Shown: piece after piece, positions 31,794-39,071 of the stretch | How the letters are laid out: every line of letters begins with the position of its first letter | How positions within the stretch are numbered: the stretch's first letter is position 1 | Notes under the pieces: generated by a model | What the model saw: only the letters and a program-made list of their open reading frames with translations | Told to the model about the DNA's origin: nothing | Databases searched by the model: none | Position numbers and translations under genes: made by a program | Source of the DNA: a virus | Strand: one strand, 5' to 3' | Length of the DNA stretch: 40,636 nucleotides | IMG/VR virus record: IMGVR_UViG_3300024520_000182 | Location: 1 to 40,636 of that record

Positions 31794-33440
31794 TTATTCT
31801 GGTGATTCTTGGCCGGGTGCGGCTCCACTTTTCGCCATACCTGCCACCGCAGGTAGTGCGTCGATTGCTTGTTGCTGTGCCTCTTTTTCGGCGCGTCCTG
31901 CGCGAATCTCTTCGACTGCCTCTTCGGCACGGGTCCACTCGACCGGCGCACCGTTGATCTGCTGAATTGCTGGTACGGCGACATCAAAGTCAAACCAGTC
32001 CAGGGGCGACGCGTCACCCGTGGCCTGTACGTGTTCTAGTGTCATGGACAGCGAACGCATAAAGCCGGACGCCTTCTCGGCCTCGCGCATGCGGGACATT
32101 GGCGAATTGTACTCAATGGTATACAACATCGCTTCCGGGTCCTGCAAGATCGGCGGCAGTTCAGGTACAAGACCCTGTTGCGCGAGTAAGTCGACTTCGC
32201 GCTCGATCAAGCGTCCAAGGAATTCAGCCTGAAGGCGGCCAGCCGTTGGTGCGACGAGCATGCCCTTTTCGCGAGCGCGCTCCAGGACTTCCGTCGCGGT
32301 CATTTGCGGTGAGTCAAGTAGAATCTGAAAGAGGGTAATCAAGAACGCATCGTTAATGGTCTTGGCTTCCATTTCCATCAGTTCGAATCCGGCAGCCAAG
32401 TTCCCGGTCGGTAACGTGTCGACCATGCGCTTGCCGTCCTTGTTCAGTCCGCCCGCGTTCAGTGCGCCGGACTTCATACTAAAGCCACCCAGGTTGCCAT
32501 CGTCGTGTGAAAGCAGTACCGGTGAAAGCGTACGCTGACCCTGGATCAACGTGTCCTTTTTCTCTTGGTTGATAACCTTGATCGACGGCAATACCATCTG
32601 CGTCGGACCACGGCCGTAAATCTCGTTCGGTGCCTGCGTGTAACGCGCGATCGGGTAAGGGAACGTCCGGAAGCCGCCTTCTTGCAGCTTCACTTGCTCC
32701 GGTACGAACACATAGCAGGACTTGAAGCGCATGCCGACGTGGTCCATGCGATTAGGGTCATAGTCCCGCCGCGGCTCCACAATGTGCATTATCTCTAACT
32801 CTTCCTCCATCTGGGAAGGGTTGGCATTCTTGGAGCGCACGGACTCCGGCACGTTCGCGAATTTCTCGACCATCTGGTTCACAGACATCCGGAAAAAACG
32901 GTACGCGGTATCGATCACCCCTGCATGGTTGGGAACAAAGTAAATCTCCCCTAAGTGGATATTCTTGTATCGCAGACCTGGGGAATCATCCGGCTGGTCA
33001 ACGAACAGAATACCGTTACCATAGGCACCGATACTCGCGTACGACTGCTGAGAGTTTCCGACGAAGTTGGCGACCGGGCGATACCGGTACCGAAACAGCG
33101 CTTCGTTAAACTCTTCGTAAAATTTGCGAGCCTGCCGGTTGTTCTTGAGCATTTTATCGGCCGGTCGCAAGTGTGCCCAGAATGAATTTTGCGGCGTAAT
33201 GAGAGATTCGATTACTGCCGAAAATCGCTGGTTAGCGATAATCGCGGTTGAATCGTACGCGTCTTGGGTCTTCTTTTGCCCTTCGGACCCGTTCAGGTTG
33301 TGCGTCTGACGGGAGAAGAAAGAACCGGAATGCTCCGGGATCACCCGTCGTGCGGATTCTTCCCATTGCGTTTCCCAGTTGCCACGCTTGGAGCGCAGTT
33401 GCGCACCACGCTGGATGTAATGTCGTACGTCGTCTGACAT
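31794..33440 (-). CDS. Portal (head-to-tail connector) protein, gp8-like
   Basis: The 548-residue protein follows the T7-like portal family: NWETQWEESARRVIPEHSGS, RFSAVIESLITPQNSFWAHL, YASIGAYGNGILFVDQP, MVLPSIKVINQEKKDTLIQG, and QMTATEVLERAREKGMLVAP. These correspond to the wing, clip and stem segments. It forms the twelve-fold channel through which DNA is packaged and ejected. It starts on the preceding stop (TAATG-like overlap at 33440). Confidence 0.93.
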   Translation of the reverse strand: MSDDVRHYIQRGAQLRSKRGNWETQWEESARRVIPEHSGSFFSRQTHNLNGSEGQKKTQDAYDSTAIIANQRFSAVIESLITPQNSFWAHLRPADKMLKNNRQARKFYEEFNEALFRYRYRPVANFVGNSQQSYASIGAYGNGILFVDQPDDSPGLRYKNIHLGEIYFVPNHAGVIDTAYRFFRMSVNQMVEKFANVPESVRSKNANPSQMEEELEIMHIVEPRRDYDPNRMDHVGMRFKSCYVFVPEQVKLQEGGFRTFPYPIARYTQAPNEIYGRGPTQMVLPSIKVINQEKKDTLIQGQRTLSPVLLSHDDGNLGGFSMKSGALNAGGLNKDGKRMVDTLPTGNLAAGFELMEMEAKTINDAFLITLFQILLDSPQMTATEVLERAREKGMLVAPTAGRLQAEFLGRLIEREVDLLAQQGLVPELPPILQDPEAMLYTIEYNSPMSRMREAEKASGFMRSLSMTLEHVQATGDASPLDWFDFDVAVPAIQQINGAPVEWTRAEEAVEEIRAGRAEKEAQQQAIDALPAVAGMAKSGAAPGQESPE

Positions 33441-33766
33441 TAGCCTAGTAATTCTTGTGATGCGAATGCAGTACCGCGAGCGCGACGCTTACGTCCGGCG
33501 CGGTTCGCACTGTCCACTGTGCCGCCACCCTCTTCGCCTGTCATTACTGGGCCACTGTTGGTGATCAGCGATTCGGATGCACGCGTCGTCGGGTTGGTGA
33601 TGGGCGGTGGTGCTGCTGCGGATACCGGTGCTATGGCTGCGGCTGCGGCTCCACCGCCGTTATATGAAGTACCGCCGCGCGGCACGTACCTTGATTTTGT
33701 TTGGGCACCGCCACCCATCCATCCGGAATTTGATGTGTTGTTATTACTTCCTGAGCCGTAAGGCAT
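33440..33766 (-). CDS. Low-complexity virion-associated protein (gp7.3-like?), 108 aa
   Basis: Gly/Asn/Ser-rich and Ala/Pro-rich low-complexity sequence ends in a basic motif, NRAGRKRRARGTAFASQELL. T7 gp7.3, coded just before the portal, has a similar disordered body and basic end and helps tail assembly. The likeness is in design and position, not in detailed sequence. ACGGGGA lies before the ATG. Confidence 0.6.
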   Translation of the reverse strand: MPYGSGSNNNTSNSGWMGGGAQTKSRYVPRGGTSYNGGGAAAAAIAPVSAAAPPPITNPTTRASESLITNSGPVMTGEEGGGTVDSANRAGRKRRARGTAFASQELLG

Positions 33767-33767
33767 G

Positions 33768-33962
33768 CTATTCCCCGTTCGATTTTGCTGCGCGCATATC
33801 CATCAAGGCACGCATGCCAGGATTCGTCTGCACAAGGTTGGCCTCGGGGGCGACCGTAGATTGATTGATCGCCGTGGCGACCTTCGCTTGTCGTTCTTTA
33901 CGAACAAGGTCCGGGTCTCGCTTGTGACGATTCCCGGACCTTGGCTTTACTTCATCACGCAT
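33768..33962 (-). CDS. Hypothetical basic protein, 64 aa
   Basis: A strongly charged small protein (KPRSGNRHKRDPDLVRKERQ) with a helical C-terminus (GMRALMDMRAAKS). It fits between the FN3 gene and the low-complexity protein with gaps of only nine and one bases. No clear ribosome binding site and no family; it may bind DNA or another virion part. Confidence 0.5.
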   Translation of the reverse strand: MRDEVKPRSGNRHKRDPDLVRKERQAKVATAINQSTVAPEANLVQTNPGMRALMDMRAAKSNGE

Positions 33963-33971
33963 GTGGTGCGC

Positions 33972-34313
33972 TTAGTTCAATACCGTGGTAACGGTAATGG
34001 CCGAAAGAGAAGCCGGAACATTGATATCGACGCCAACTGACCAAGGACCTTGAACGCCATCCTTGATAGCGCGAACCCGGTGACAGTAATCGGCGTCATC
34101 CTGAACGGTGTCGACGAAACTAAGTACGTCCGCGGCCGGGCTGGCGATCGTGGTCCACGAATTGACGTTCGCCAGGGCACAAGTATTCGCGTTGCGCTGT
34201 ACTTGGTAACTGTCTTCGGAACCGGCGTCGGTCCACGAGACGGTAATGGTTTCATCAAAGGCGAAGGCGGAAAGCGAAAACAGAAAGACGGCAACAGCGG
34301 CAAGGAATCTCAT
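33972..34313 (-). CDS. Exported FN3-like domain protein, paralogue of 16809-17138
   Basis: The 113-residue product starts with a signal peptide (MRFLAAVAVFLFSLSAFA, cleavage after AFA). The mature part is one fibronectin III-like domain: VSWTDAGSEDSYQVQ, a middle turn, and DYCHRVRAIKDGVQGPW. Cys pair (NTCAL and DYCHR) as in the paralogue, and the same W-x-D-x-x-x-E-D-x-Y-x-V start. The frame is open 42 codons upstream, but the signal peptide and GGAG before ATG 34313 decide the start; the promoter at 34378-34370 leads straight to it. An exported moron expressed from its own promoter is the most likely reading. Confidence 0.75.
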   Translation of the reverse strand: MRFLAAVAVFLFSLSAFAFDETITVSWTDAGSEDSYQVQRNANTCALANVNSWTTIASPAADVLSFVDTVQDDADYCHRVRAIKDGVQGPWSVGVDINVPASLSAITVTTVLN

Positions 34314-34369
34314 GGGCGTAATCTCCGGTGATTGATGTGAGGAAAGATATCGAACTACCTTTAACACAT

Positions 34370-34378
34370 AGTATAGCA
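34370..34378 (-). promoter_or_regulatory. Extended -10 promoter before the second FN3 gene
   Basis: TGC-TATACT occupies 34378-34370 on the minus strand, with the same TGCTATACTA core as the capsid promoter. It begins three bases after the end of the large terminase gene; the start of transcription should be near 34363, giving a leader of about 50 bases to ATG 34313. Confidence 0.5.
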
Positions 34379-34380
34379 CA

Positions 34381-35964
34381 TCAGATCGTGAATTCATAGT
34401 CGCCGGTACCATGGGCGATGCGCTGCGGCCCTGGCCCATTATCCTGCGGGCGCCGTGGAGGGTTATCGACTTCGTGCGTACAAGCCAAGGAATCCATCTT
34501 ATCGGGCGAATCGACGCCGCGCTTTTTCAATTCTTCCTTGGATTCGAGTATCTTCTTGGTGTCTTCCTTGCCGCCTGACCACTTCCATTGCCGGTTGGTC
34601 GCCTCATATGATAGGCTACCCTTCTCGCCGTCGTCCATGGGGATCATGGCGCCGGGCAGCCAGTCCCGGACCTTGGCCCAGAGTCGGGTACCGTTGGTCT
34701 TGAATTCGTCGGTCTGCCCCTGGATCATGCCGAACCGGACTTCGTGCAGGATGCCGGGAAAGGGTAACTTACGTTTCAGGATGTCAATCACACCGGTACC
34801 CATCCCGAAGTCGATGCAGATGGCGTCCGGCTTGTATGCGGCGTCCAGGTCAAGCACTGCCTGCGCGATCTGGACGTTATCCTTGCCTTGCCACTCCCCG
34901 TGCGTCTTCGGGCCGCAGCAATCGCGCGCATTCCGGCCTTGCCTGAATTGCCATGTGGTCCTGCCGCGTGGAGCCGGGTCCACCCCGAGTATTAGCTTAT
35001 CGGTGCCAGGGTTGAGGGTGAGCATGTTGTGCATGGCCGTTTCCACGTTCTCCGTGGGAATGAACTGGCCTTCCTCGGTCTTCGGCGGCAATCCGTCAAT
35101 CTCGACCCGGACAAAGTCCGAATCCTCGCCGTACCTAAGTATTTGTTTGCGTATTACATTCTGGTCAATGCCTTCCATTCCCCGGGTGGACAGCGTCTCG
35201 CTATACCAGCCGGTGGCGTGGTTCTTGTCGTAGAATATGTCATGGAACCGGCCCTGACGATTCCGCATCTGCGACATGCCGAACCAGAAGCGATACGGGT
35301 TAATTTCCGTGAAGAATCCTTCAGTTACGTTCCATATGCCGTCTGGGATACCGGCTGCCTCGTCGAACATCACGCACATACCATAAGGGTTGTGCGCTCC
35401 GGCGAAGGCGTTCTCGTTGTCGGCATTCCAGGTCTGGGCGGCGCAGTACCAGTACTTCGGATCGATCCCGAGTCCACCGGCTTCGGGCGGCTGGTTCACG
35501 AGTTTCTGAAGCCAAGCGGCTGGCGTGATCCGCATCGCGTCCACTTCGAACCAATGGGCGTTTACCGAGGCGCCGAACCAGACCGCGAATTCTGGGAAGG
35601 TCTTGGCGCGCATCTGGGCCTCGGTGTTGGCTGACACGATGATGGGTGCGCCTATCCGGACGGACATGCACCAATGCGCTACCATCGCAAGCAGTGCGGT
35701 CTTGCCGGGTCCGCGGCCGGAGGACTTGCAGGACTGATACACGTCGAGCGGCAAGTCCAGGTCGTAGGCGGCGCGGTTCTCGCGGACGTGGTCCCTGATG
35801 CGTTCTAGCTCGCGCATTTGCCAGGGGCGGGGACCTTTGAATTTCTCGAATAACGTACCCTTGCGGCCCCACGGAAAACAGTACATGACGTGCTTGACCG
35901 GGTCGTCGCGGAACGAAAGAATCTTTGTTAGTATCTCTTTTTCTTGGTCGATCGTTCCACGCAT
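34381..35964 (-). CDS. Terminase large subunit
   Basis: The 527-residue packaging motor has the ATPase Walker A GRGPGKT (83-89), Walker B MCVMFDEA (D201, E202), and the nuclease domain with LILGVDPAPRG (D329), AICIDFGMGTG (D385) and SPDKMDSLACTHE (D488, D491) as metal ligands. It cuts and pumps DNA into the prohead through the portal. An Asp/Gln/Pro-rich end of about 30 residues probably docks on the portal. GAGGAAAA precedes its ATG. Confidence 0.93.
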   Translation of the reverse strand: MRGTIDQEKEILTKILSFRDDPVKHVMYCFPWGRKGTLFEKFKGPRPWQMRELERIRDHVRENRAAYDLDLPLDVYQSCKSSGRGPGKTALLAMVAHWCMSVRIGAPIIVSANTEAQMRAKTFPEFAVWFGASVNAHWFEVDAMRITPAAWLQKLVNQPPEAGGLGIDPKYWYCAAQTWNADNENAFAGAHNPYGMCVMFDEAAGIPDGIWNVTEGFFTEINPYRFWFGMSQMRNRQGRFHDIFYDKNHATGWYSETLSTRGMEGIDQNVIRKQILRYGEDSDFVRVEIDGLPPKTEEGQFIPTENVETAMHNMLTLNPGTDKLILGVDPAPRGRTTWQFRQGRNARDCCGPKTHGEWQGKDNVQIAQAVLDLDAAYKPDAICIDFGMGTGVIDILKRKLPFPGILHEVRFGMIQGQTDEFKTNGTRLWAKVRDWLPGAMIPMDDGEKGSLSYEATNRQWKWSGGKEDTKKILESKEELKKRGVDSPDKMDSLACTHEVDNPPRRPQDNGPGPQRIAHGTGDYEFTI

Positions 35965-36033
35965 TTTTTTCCTCAGTGAATCATATACTTACCCGGCCGG
36001 CAGTCGTTCTCTCCCTGGGAACGATCGTACTCA

Positions 36034-36042
36034 ATTGTATCA
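36034..36042 (-). promoter_or_regulatory. Extended -10 promoter before the large terminase
   Basis: On the minus strand TGA-TACAAT lies at 36042-36034, in a 101-base gap that otherwise holds only a hairpin (36004-36009 with 36019-36024, TCGTTC/GAACGA) in the leader of the terminase gene. No -35 matches. Same class as the sites at 38132-38124 and 28060-28052. Confidence 0.45.
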
Positions 36043-36065
36043 CATACTCTTGACACGGTTCGCAT

Positions 36066-36275
36066 CTAACCCTTTTCGTCAACCGCTGCGCGATACCGTC
36101 GATACCACGCCAACAGCTTCAGCGGATCGAACATGTACACCTTGTGCCCGGCCGCGTTCACGCACATCAGTTCACCGCGCGGGAAGCCTCCCGGTTTCTT
36201 GTCCATGACAAGATTGACGCTGACCAAGTTCGCCTCGGCTATCAAGGCCTTCTGCTGTATGTCCTGCGGTCTCAT
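36066..36275 (-). CDS. Hypothetical protein, 69 aa
   Basis: A small mixed alpha/beta protein (ANLVSVNLVMDKKPGGFPRG, then HKVYMFDPLKLLAWYRRYR). It overlaps the preceding stop as ATGA. No family is recognised; the aromatic, basic C-terminus could contact nucleic acid. Confidence 0.6.
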   Translation of the reverse strand: MRPQDIQQKALIAEANLVSVNLVMDKKPGGFPRGELMCVNAAGHKVYMFDPLKLLAWYRRYRAAVDEKG

Positions 36276-36673
36276 TCAGCACCACACGAGCAACACGGCT
36301 CGCCGTGCCACCACCAGCACTTACAGTGGAGGCCGTCTTCCGTCTTCGCGCAGGAGCCGAAGTCCGTCCGGCGTGCTTCCTGCATTACCGTATCCCGGTT
36401 CTGGCTGCACTCGTCGAACACGAGCAGCGGGCCGCGATCCTCGGCGGCCGGGTAGTCACTAGGCTGCGTAAGGTACGCTTGCCGCAGCAGTAAGTTGCGA
36501 TTCTCGGTGTACTGCCGGATGTGCGCCTCGCTGATATCGGCGCGCGGCTTGCGGGTGAAGATGGCCCGGTCCGCCAAGTACGCGAGATACAGCACAAGAG
36601 CGATGCCGCCACAGACTACAACCGTACCGCCGAGCATCAGTAATATATCAACGATTGTCCAAACAATTTCCAT
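36272..36673 (-). CDS. Membrane-anchored protein with Cys-rich tail, 133 aa
   Basis: An N-terminal membrane segment (LMLGGTVVVCGGIALVLYLA) is followed by a basic turn (FTRKPR), a helical charged middle, and a tail in which six Cys and two His cluster in the last 29 residues (FGSCAKT, then HCKCWWWHGEPCCSCG). The tail could bind zinc or another metal, or be a substrate for disulfide formation. The positive turn after the segment places the tail in the cytoplasm. GGAGG lies before the ATG. It lies between small and large terminase genes; function unknown. Confidence 0.65.
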   Translation of the reverse strand: MEIVWTIVDILLMLGGTVVVCGGIALVLYLAYLADRAIFTRKPRADISEAHIRQYTENRNLLLRQAYLTQPSDYPAAEDRGPLLVFDECSQNRDTVMQEARRTDFGSCAKTEDGLHCKCWWWHGEPCCSCGAE

Positions 36674-36703
36674 GTCACCCTCCGTGATCCGTAAGCTACC
36701 ATT

Positions 36704-37030
36704 CTACCCCAAGTCGTACATCCAAGCGTCGGATGACTTCCACTGTTGCGCATGAGCGCGTATCGCCTCGCGCCGTCGCTCCAAGACTTCGGTCGCGTTA
36801 AGCATGGGATCCGGTTCCGGCTCCACCTTCATACTGAACTGTTCAACGACGGCCATTATCTGCGGGTGCGTCGGCTGGTCGTCGAAGCGCTTCTCGTACA
36901 CCACCTTTCCGCCACCCTCCGTATATGTCAGCCACCAGCAATTCGCGGCCGGGTCCCGGTGCGTCGTAAGGAAGTCGCCGCGCTGGCCGATCCCGAGCGG
37001 AATGATACCGTCTCGCTGTTTGCCCATCAT
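36704..37030 (-). CDS. Hypothetical protein, 108 aa
   Basis: The first half is beta-rich (RGDFLTTHRDPAANCWWLTY, EGGGKVVYEKRFDD), the second half helical (NATEVLERRREAIRAHAQQW). Two adjacent ATG codons can start it; the first overlaps the preceding stop. No family recognised. Confidence 0.6.
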   Translation of the reverse strand: MMGKQRDGIIPLGIGQRGDFLTTHRDPAANCWWLTYTEGGGKVVYEKRFDDQPTHPQIMAVVEQFSMKVEPEPDPMLNATEVLERRREAIRAHAQQWKSSDAWMYDLG

Positions 37031-37335
37031 CTTGCGTATCCGTCCTTTCTGTCGTTGGTTCCAAACATCCGCATCAGTTCGTCCGCGATCAGTTTCGCGA
37101 TGCCGTTCGCGTGATCCTGTCGCAGCTTGAATATCCGGCGACGTTGCTCGACCGCGTTTCCCTTACCACCCCACATGCCGGGTGAGGCCAGCATTAGGGA
37201 GAACGGTTCGTCGCTCCACTCAAGCGGCTCCCGTAATTCGCGCATCAGGCTTTGGCTGATCGGAAGCGCCACGGTTTCGGAGCGCTCGCCGTACTGGCCG
37301 ATGTGTAACGTCAGTTCGATCGCCGGATCCCTCAT
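37027..37335 (-). CDS. Hypothetical protein, 102 aa
   Basis: A mixed protein starting MRDPAIELTLHIGQYGERSE, with a helical second half (VEQRRRIFKLRQDHANGIAK). Its start overlaps the stop of the short membrane protein upstream as ATGA. No family recognised; the chain of overlaps supports translation. Confidence 0.6.
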   Translation of the reverse strand: MRDPAIELTLHIGQYGERSETVALPISQSLMRELREPLEWSDEPFSLMLASPGMWGGKGNAVEQRRRIFKLRQDHANGIAKLIADELMRMFGTNDRKDGYAR

Positions 37336-37457
37336 GTCGGCAGGCCGCGTACGCCACGGATGAAGGTCACCAATATCCAGCCAAAGGTTACGATGGCCGT
37401 TATGAGCACCACGTTTTTCACGATAGCATCGATTGCGCAGGTCGTCACTGGGGTCAC
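37332..37457 (-). CDS. Short membrane protein, 41 aa, GTG start
   Basis: A 41-residue frame ends as ATGA on the next gene and is stopped just upstream by TAG, so it must start at GTG 37457 or a later GTG. It holds one membrane segment (NVVLITAIVTFGWILVTFI) and a basic tail. No strong ribosome binding site. The coupling and membrane segment support it; function unknown. Confidence 0.4.
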   Translation of the reverse strand: MTPVTTCAIDAIVKNVVLITAIVTFGWILVTFIRGVRGLPT

Positions 37458-37621
37458 CTATTTCGGGTTAAGATCATCATTTTATCTCAATTTTTATACC
37501 GGGTCAAGGCCGACCATCCCCTGATGGGCGATCGGCGACGAATCTTGGGGTACCCCGTCCCCCACTCCCCCCTTAAGAATCAATGACTTAGCAAACTGCG
37601 AAACGTTCGTTACGCCCCACG
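37458..37621 (-). other. Non-coding space after the small terminase, with GC palindrome and G-tracts
   Basis: No gene is seen here. It holds a short hairpin (37514-37518 with 37523-37527), the perfect palindrome GGGGTACCCC (37547-37556) and, on the minus strand, three G-tracts of four to six (37556-37553, 37563-37559, 37572-37567). An AT-rich stretch lies at 37470-37500. It could hold a packaging signal or a transcript structure. Confidence 0.35.
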
Positions 37622-38089
37622 CTACATCAATGCCGCTAGCTCTGGCACGGCTGTCGCCACGCCTTCAATCGTCAATGCCTCGTGTGCTTCGAGGCGTGCA
37701 TTAGCGTCGGCAATGATCTTGTTAAGGTCTAGCGTCTTGACATTGAAGTCTGCACGCACGCGCTGGCCATACTTGTCTGGGTCTTTCTTCTCGATCAGCC
37801 ACATTAGCCCATTGATCTTATTGCGCGCGTGTCTAGGGTCAAGGCCCGCATTAGAAATGGTGCGCCGCAATTCATCCATATCCGCCTGCGCGCTTTCCTT
37901 CATAGCATCATGGAAGGCATCCCGCGTTTGTTGCGGACTTTCACGCCTAAAAGCGTAAACCGCTGACCGGCTATATGGTTTCGACTCGCACACATCGCCA
38001 ATAGTCTGCCCATCTGCGATTGCGTCCAATATATCCAGCCAGTCGGATTCGATCGCTGCGAACGTTTCGCGGCTTATCCTTGTTGCCAT
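37622..38089 (-). CDS. Terminase small subunit
   Basis: The 155-residue protein has an N-terminal helix-turn-helix: FAAIESDWLDILDAIADGQT, then VCESKPYSRSAVYAFRRESP, the pattern of phage small terminases, followed by a helical region (KESAQADMDELRRTISNAGL) with HARNKINGLMWLIEKKDPDK, which in this family forms the oligomer. It recognises the packaging site and feeds DNA to the large subunit. An ATG at 38125 is possible, but it would lie within the -10 of the promoter at 38132-38124; AAGG before ATG 38089 favours the latter. Confidence 0.82.
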   Translation of the reverse strand: MATRISRETFAAIESDWLDILDAIADGQTIGDVCESKPYSRSAVYAFRRESPQQTRDAFHDAMKESAQADMDELRRTISNAGLDPRHARNKINGLMWLIEKKDPDKYGQRVRADFNVKTLDLNKIIADANARLEAHEALTIEGVATAVPELAALM

Positions 38090-38123
38090 TACATTACCTT
38101 CCGTGATCCTGTTTCGATAACCC

Positions 38124-38132
38124 ATTGTAGCA
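38124..38132 (-). promoter_or_regulatory. Extended -10 promoter starting the late block
   Basis: TGC-TACAAT on the minus strand at 38132-38124 has five of six -10 matches and the extended TG. No -35 is visible. Transcription would start near 38117, 28 bases before ATG 38089. The first CGTACG palindrome (38138-38143) lies directly upstream, where a bound protein could act as activator or repressor. Confidence 0.5.
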
Positions 38133-38137
38133 TCTGC

Positions 38138-38406
38138 CGTACGACGTAACCCTTACAGGGGTTACGCGTCGAATCGTACGTTTTCCGTACGCTGTTGATA
38201 GGTTAGCGCCTGCTTACCTGCAAACTGAAGCCTAGAGCCGATCCACGTTTTACAGCGTACGGCAAACGTACGGCAAACGTACGAAAAGCGTACGAATCCC
38301 ACGATACGAAAATCGTACGGTCAGCGTACGCTAACCTGCAAAGCTAGCATAGGCCTCAAACAGGCGTACGATTTTTGAAGCCGTTTTTCAGACCCTAAAT
38401 CGTACG
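38138..38406 (+). repeat. Array of eleven CGTACG palindromes (iteron-like)
   Basis: CGTACG occurs at 38138, 38175, 38186, 38256, 38267, 38278, 38289, 38314, 38325, 38365 and 38401. Five of the ten steps are exactly 11 bp, about one helical turn, so the sites face the same side of the DNA. In the core the unit is CGTACGGCAAA or CGTACGAAAAG, so A-runs alternate with the palindromes and may add bending. A worn copy lies near 38302. A twelfth CGTACG is in the first codons of the next gene (38567). A helix-phased array between divergent promoters suggests cooperative binding of a phage protein: an origin initiator or a master regulator. Confidence 0.9.
38145..38166. repeat. Inverted repeat beside the iteron array
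   Basis: CGTAACCC (38145-38152) and GGGTTACG (38159-38166) are perfect complements separated by six bases. It could be a protein-binding dyad or, in RNA, a hairpin; there is no T run, so not a terminator. It sits between the first and second CGTACG. Confidence 0.6.
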
Positions 38407-38463
38407 CTTAATAAATAGGCAGTGACAAATAGACCACCATCAAATCAACGACTTGCCAAATAC

Positions 38464-38472
38464 TTATCCACA
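38464..38472 (+). other. Perfect DnaA box
   Basis: TTATCCACA matches the DnaA box consensus exactly. It lies 58 bases after the last CGTACG, beyond an AT-rich stretch (38395-38463). The combination of iterons, AT-rich DNA and DnaA box is the classic make-up of a plasmid or phage origin. A single box can occur by chance. Confidence 0.5.
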
Positions 38473-38487
38473 ATGCGCCAAAAAGGC

Positions 38488-38515
38488 TTGACGGCATGAC
38501 CCCAGTGCCTGTAAA
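38488..38515 (+). promoter_or_regulatory. Candidate sigma-70 promoter of the right-hand early genes
   Basis: TTGACG (38488-38493, five of six) is followed after 16 bp by TGTAAA (38510-38515, four of six). Transcription would start near 38522, about 40 bases before ATG 38561. The match is fair, and the position between the array and the first plus-strand gene is right. Confidence 0.4.
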
Positions 38516-38560
38516 GTTCGCTTTATCGGATACGCAAACACACACGAAGGGGAACACAAC

Positions 38561-38746
38561 ATGAGTCGTACGTACAAAGAAGCCGCAGCAAACATCAAAG
38601 CCTGCAATTGCTCGTCCGGATGGATTCAGCGCGCGCTTGTTGATCTTGAGGACCGCGATTGTGTCGACGCCTATTATGATGCGCTCGCACTGGCTGCACT
38701 CGCCAAGCGCCGCATGGACGAAGCACTGAACAAGGGGATATCATGA
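38561..38746 (+). CDS. Hypothetical early protein, 61 aa
   Basis: A small helical protein with a Cys pair (IKACNCSSGW) and ALALAALAKRRMDEALN at the end. GAAGGGGA stands before the ATG. It contains a twelfth CGTACG in its first codons. Coupled to the next gene by ATGA. Unknown function; small first genes of phages often act on host proteins. Confidence 0.6.
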   Translation: MSRTYKEAAANIKACNCSSGWIQRALVDLEDRDCVDAYYDALALAALAKRRMDEALNKGIS

Positions 38747-39060
38747 TCACCATAGACTTCACATTCCAAACAGTGACACCAGAGTCAGCAGAATGCGGCG
38801 ACTTTGACAGTCATGGTTTCATCACACCCGGACACTGTAAATACTCGGCAGAGCAATACGACGAACGCCAACAGTGGAAACAAGGTGATTTAGCCCACTA
38901 CGTCCAGTTTGCGCAAGAGCTAGGCATTCAGTCTGACGGGTTATGCTCTGTCGACTCGGACATCGACTACCGAAGCGGCGAAGAGACAACGCACTCAATG
39001 CATATCGAAGGCGCAACACCTAGCACGCAAGCACGCATTGCGCGTTTGCTCGACAACTAA
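38743..39060 (+). CDS. Hypothetical early protein, 105 aa
   Basis: The acidic product begins MITIDFTFQTVTPESAECGD and contains SHGFITPGHCKYSAEQYDE, DLAHYVQFAQELG and DIDYRSGEETTHSMHIEG. Three Cys and four His are present, but in no known zinc pattern. I do not recognise the family. Starts on the preceding stop. Confidence 0.65.
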   Translation: MITIDFTFQTVTPESAECGDFDSHGFITPGHCKYSAEQYDERQQWKQGDLAHYVQFAQELGIQSDGLCSVDSDIDYRSGEETTHSMHIEGATPSTQARIARLLDN

Positions 39061-39071
39061 AGGAGGTCGTC

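Noticed and set aside
31331-32017. Long minus-strand frame (228 codons) across the portal end and next gene
   Set aside because: The product is very Arg-rich and overlaps the well-supported portal gene and the structural gene in other frames; typical antisense/out-of-frame shadow.
32370-32400. GTTCGAATCC-like string that resembles a tRNA T-arm
   Set aside because: It is inside the portal gene and no acceptor or anticodon stem can be built around it.
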